Part shown: positions 13,078 through 14,581 of the stretch, piece by piece | How positions within the stretch are numbered: the stretch's first letter is position 1 | How the letters are laid out: each line of letters starts with the position of its first letter | Source of the DNA: Actinobacteria bacterium UBA7398 | GTDB lineage: Bacteria > Actinomycetota > Actinomycetes > Nanopelagicales > Nanopelagicaceae | DNA: 14,581 nt | Direction of reading: 5' to 3' | Assembly: GCA_002470135.1 (NCBI GenBank) | Contig: DKNC01000045.1 | Location: 14,302 to 28,882 of the forward strand | Notes under the pieces: generated by a model | What the model was told of the DNA's origin: nothing | Seen by the model: the letters and a program-made list of their open reading frames with translations, nothing else | Database searches by the model: none | Made by a program: the position numbers and the translations under genes

Positions 13078-14581
13078 AGTTCTTTAAACATATATATCCA
13101 AAGCCGGTTGATGAAAAACGGTTGCCAGCAAGTGCATACCCATCGCCGCCAGAAGACGCCGCGCGAATCGAAAAAGGTTTTGGATTGGAACGCGCTGCAA
13201 ATCGATTGCCAATCGCAACCGAGAAAACTGTAAATAAGGAAATGTGGTCACTTTTATTGGCCAACAAAAATGGTTTTATTTGGGTAGCGGTTTTCCAATT
13301 ATTTACCACCATTGCCGCTCTAATACCACCACGAGCATTTGGGAATTTGTTAGAGCGCCTGAAAACCGATCCGCAAAATGTTGTGTTATCGAAAACCATA
13401 ATAATTGTGATTTCAGCTTTAGTTGTGCAAACACTACTTGTCTATCTAACTAAAGTGCGAGCTTCAATACTTGGTGAATTTGTACTTTCCTCCCTGCGCG
13501 AAAGGTTTATCGAACGAGCAGTCCAGCTACCGCCAAATGTTGTCGAACGGGCTGGCTCTGGTGAACTTCTTACTAGGACTACAACCGATATTGATAAAGT
13601 AACTTGGGCAGTCCGAGATGCTGTTCCAATTATCACAATCTGCTTAGTACAGATTCTTGGAATATCAGTTGCAATTGCATTTACAGCGCCAATCTTCTTT
13701 GCGGCAATATTTATTGGAATTCCATTTCTTTTCGCCGGAACCCGTTGGTATCTGAGACGATCACCACAGGCCTACCGCGTTGAATCTTCTTCTTATGCGA
13801 TCGTCAATTCAGTCTTGATTGAAACGGCAGAATCAGGTCGCACGATCGACGCGCTTCGGTTAGGCGAAGAGCGGAGTTTGCGTACTCACGCCACAATTTC
13901 TCGTTGGTTGCAATGGGAACGTTATACATTACGCCTGCGCACTAGATGGTTTCCACTTGTTGAAACCAATTACATAATTCCAGTTAGCGCCGTTTTGCTA
14001 ATGGGTTCTTACCTTTATCATGATAATAAAATATCGATAGCGCTTATAACCTCGGGGCTGTTATACGCCCAAATGTTGGCCAACCCAATAGAGCGCATGC
14101 TCTGGTGGATCGACGAATTACAAACTGGAAAAGCTTCACTCTCTCGACTTCTTGGTATTTATGAAATTGAAGAACGGGAAATTCGAAACGCTTCACCAGA
14201 TGGCGAAGAAATTTCCGGCGAAAATGTCACATATGGTTATCGCGAAGGTCGCGATGTTTTAAAAAATCTTTCTTTCTTAGTTTCACCTGGTACGAAGTTA
14301 GCAATTGTTGGGCCATCGGGTGCTGGTAAATCAACGTTGGGTCGGTTATTAGCGGGCGTACAGCCGCCTAACCGCGGAAAAATAACAGTCGGTGGCGCTG
14401 AGATCGGTTATCTCCCAGTCGAGCAAGCCCGTACCGAAGTGGCTTTAGTAACCCAAGAACACCATGTATTTGTGGGAACGTTAAAAGAAAACGTAACGCT
14501 AGCGCGGCCGCAAGCAACCGATAATGAAGTATGGCGCGCATTAGCCGCAGTTGATGCCAGCGAATGGGCGAAGAATTTACC
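13074..14581 (+). CDS. ABC exporter half-transporter, catalytic partner (3'-truncated)
   Basis: At least 502 residues; the frame is open at the window end, so signature, Walker B and H-loop are unseen. A hydrophilic N-terminal extension of about 58 residues precedes an exporter-type membrane domain (about 60-360). The nucleotide-binding domain then starts with an A-loop tyrosine in VTYGYREG (Tyr387 or Tyr389), a complete Walker A, GPSGAGKST (413-421), and a Q-loop glutamine, Gln461, in VTQEHHVF. The coupling-helix region resembles that of the first subunit (GELLTRTTTDIDKV versus GEVSAINSNDVERV), which supports duplication of an ancestral gene. The ATG at 13074 overlaps the first subunit's stop as ATGA, ensuring matched synthesis. 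This subunit should supply the ATP-binding face of the one competent site in the heterodimer. The substrate may be a lipid, peptide or drug, but nothing decides this. Confidence 0.9.
   Translation, partial: MKFFKHIYPKPVDEKRLPASAYPSPPEDAARIEKGFGLERAANRLPIATEKTVNKEMWSLLLANKNGFIWVAVFQLFTTIAALIPPRAFGNLLERLKTDPQNVVLSKTIIIVISALVVQTLLVYLTKVRASILGEFVLSSLRERFIERAVQLPPNVVERAGSGELLTRTTTDIDKVTWAVRDAVPIITICLVQILGISVAIAFTAPIFFAAIFIGIPFLFAGTRWYLRRSPQAYRVESSSYAIVNSVLIETAESGRTIDALRLGEERSLRTHATISRWLQWERYTLRLRTRWFPLVETNYIIPVSAVLLMGSYLYHDNKISIALITSGLLYAQMLANPIERMLWWIDELQTGKASLSRLLGIYEIEEREIRNASPDGEEISGENVTYGYREGRDVLKNLSFLVSPGTKLAIVGPSGAGKSTLGRLLAGVQPPNRGKITVGGAEIGYLPVEQARTEVALVTQEHHVFVGTLKENVTLARPQATDNEVWRALAAVDASEWAKNL

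Noticed and set aside
1..14581. tRNA/rRNA genes, insertion sequences, CRISPR arrays, phage or toxin-antitoxin genes
   Set aside because: None seen: intergenic spaces are all below about 180 bases, no long direct or terminal repeats were noticed, and every long frame fits a chromosomal family.

Overview
The window looks like chromosome from an AT-leaning, streamlined actinobacterium, possibly a freshwater acI / Nanopelagicales-type lineage; that placement is inferred. Actinobacterial ancestry is supported by gene content and order. An actinobacterial-type E2 gene, a TIGR01777-family gene, lipB, lipA, a DUF4191 gene, an RDD gene and glnA occur in the same order as Mycobacterium tuberculosis dlaT-Rv2216-lipB-lipA-Rv2219-Rv2219A-glnA1. 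Coding sequences are rich in A/T-ending codons (TTA leucine, for example). Spacing is very tight: 1- and 4-base overlaps, two convergent pairs sharing a TTAA, and no gene-free stretch above about 180 bases.

Layout. Bases 1-1838 (+) hold the 3' part of a 2-oxoacid dehydrogenase E2 gene, overlapped by a TIGR01777-family SDR gene. Bases 1835-5178 (-) hold a two-gene unit, an MMPL transporter followed by an FAD oxidoreductase. This unit interrupts the otherwise conserved block. Bases 5303-8320 (+) hold lipB, lipA, a PlsC-like acyltransferase and a DUF4191 membrane protein. Bases 8317-8667 (-) hold a small RDD membrane protein. glnA lies at 8849-10279 (+), with a strong, probably bidirectional terminator shared with a convergent EamA permease (10333-11268, -). 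Bases 11368-14581 (+) hold a two-gene heterodimeric ABC exporter, whose second gene runs off the window.

Function. LipB moves octanoyl groups onto lipoyl domains and LipA inserts the sulfurs, so the lip pair matures the lipoyl domains of E2 enzymes such as the one upstream. glnA is the main ammonium-assimilating enzyme, and its upstream region carries a GAAAC-N6-GTAAC arrangement and a 7-bp inverted repeat. The RDD and glnA genes diverge from one 181-base region.

Most notable points. (1) The first ABC subunit keeps an intact LSGGQ but has lost Walker A, the catalytic Glu, the H-loop His and the A-loop, so it cannot be an ordinary ATPase half. (2) Three genes show the same TANNNT-N6-start geometry without a Shine-Dalgarno, which suggests leaderless transcripts. 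(3) A reverse-strand MMPL/FAD-oxidoreductase unit is lodged in a conserved locus. I see no RNA genes, IS elements, CRISPR arrays or phage genes. I do not see a clearly new multi-gene system; the ABC pair is the best candidate for unusual biochemistry.
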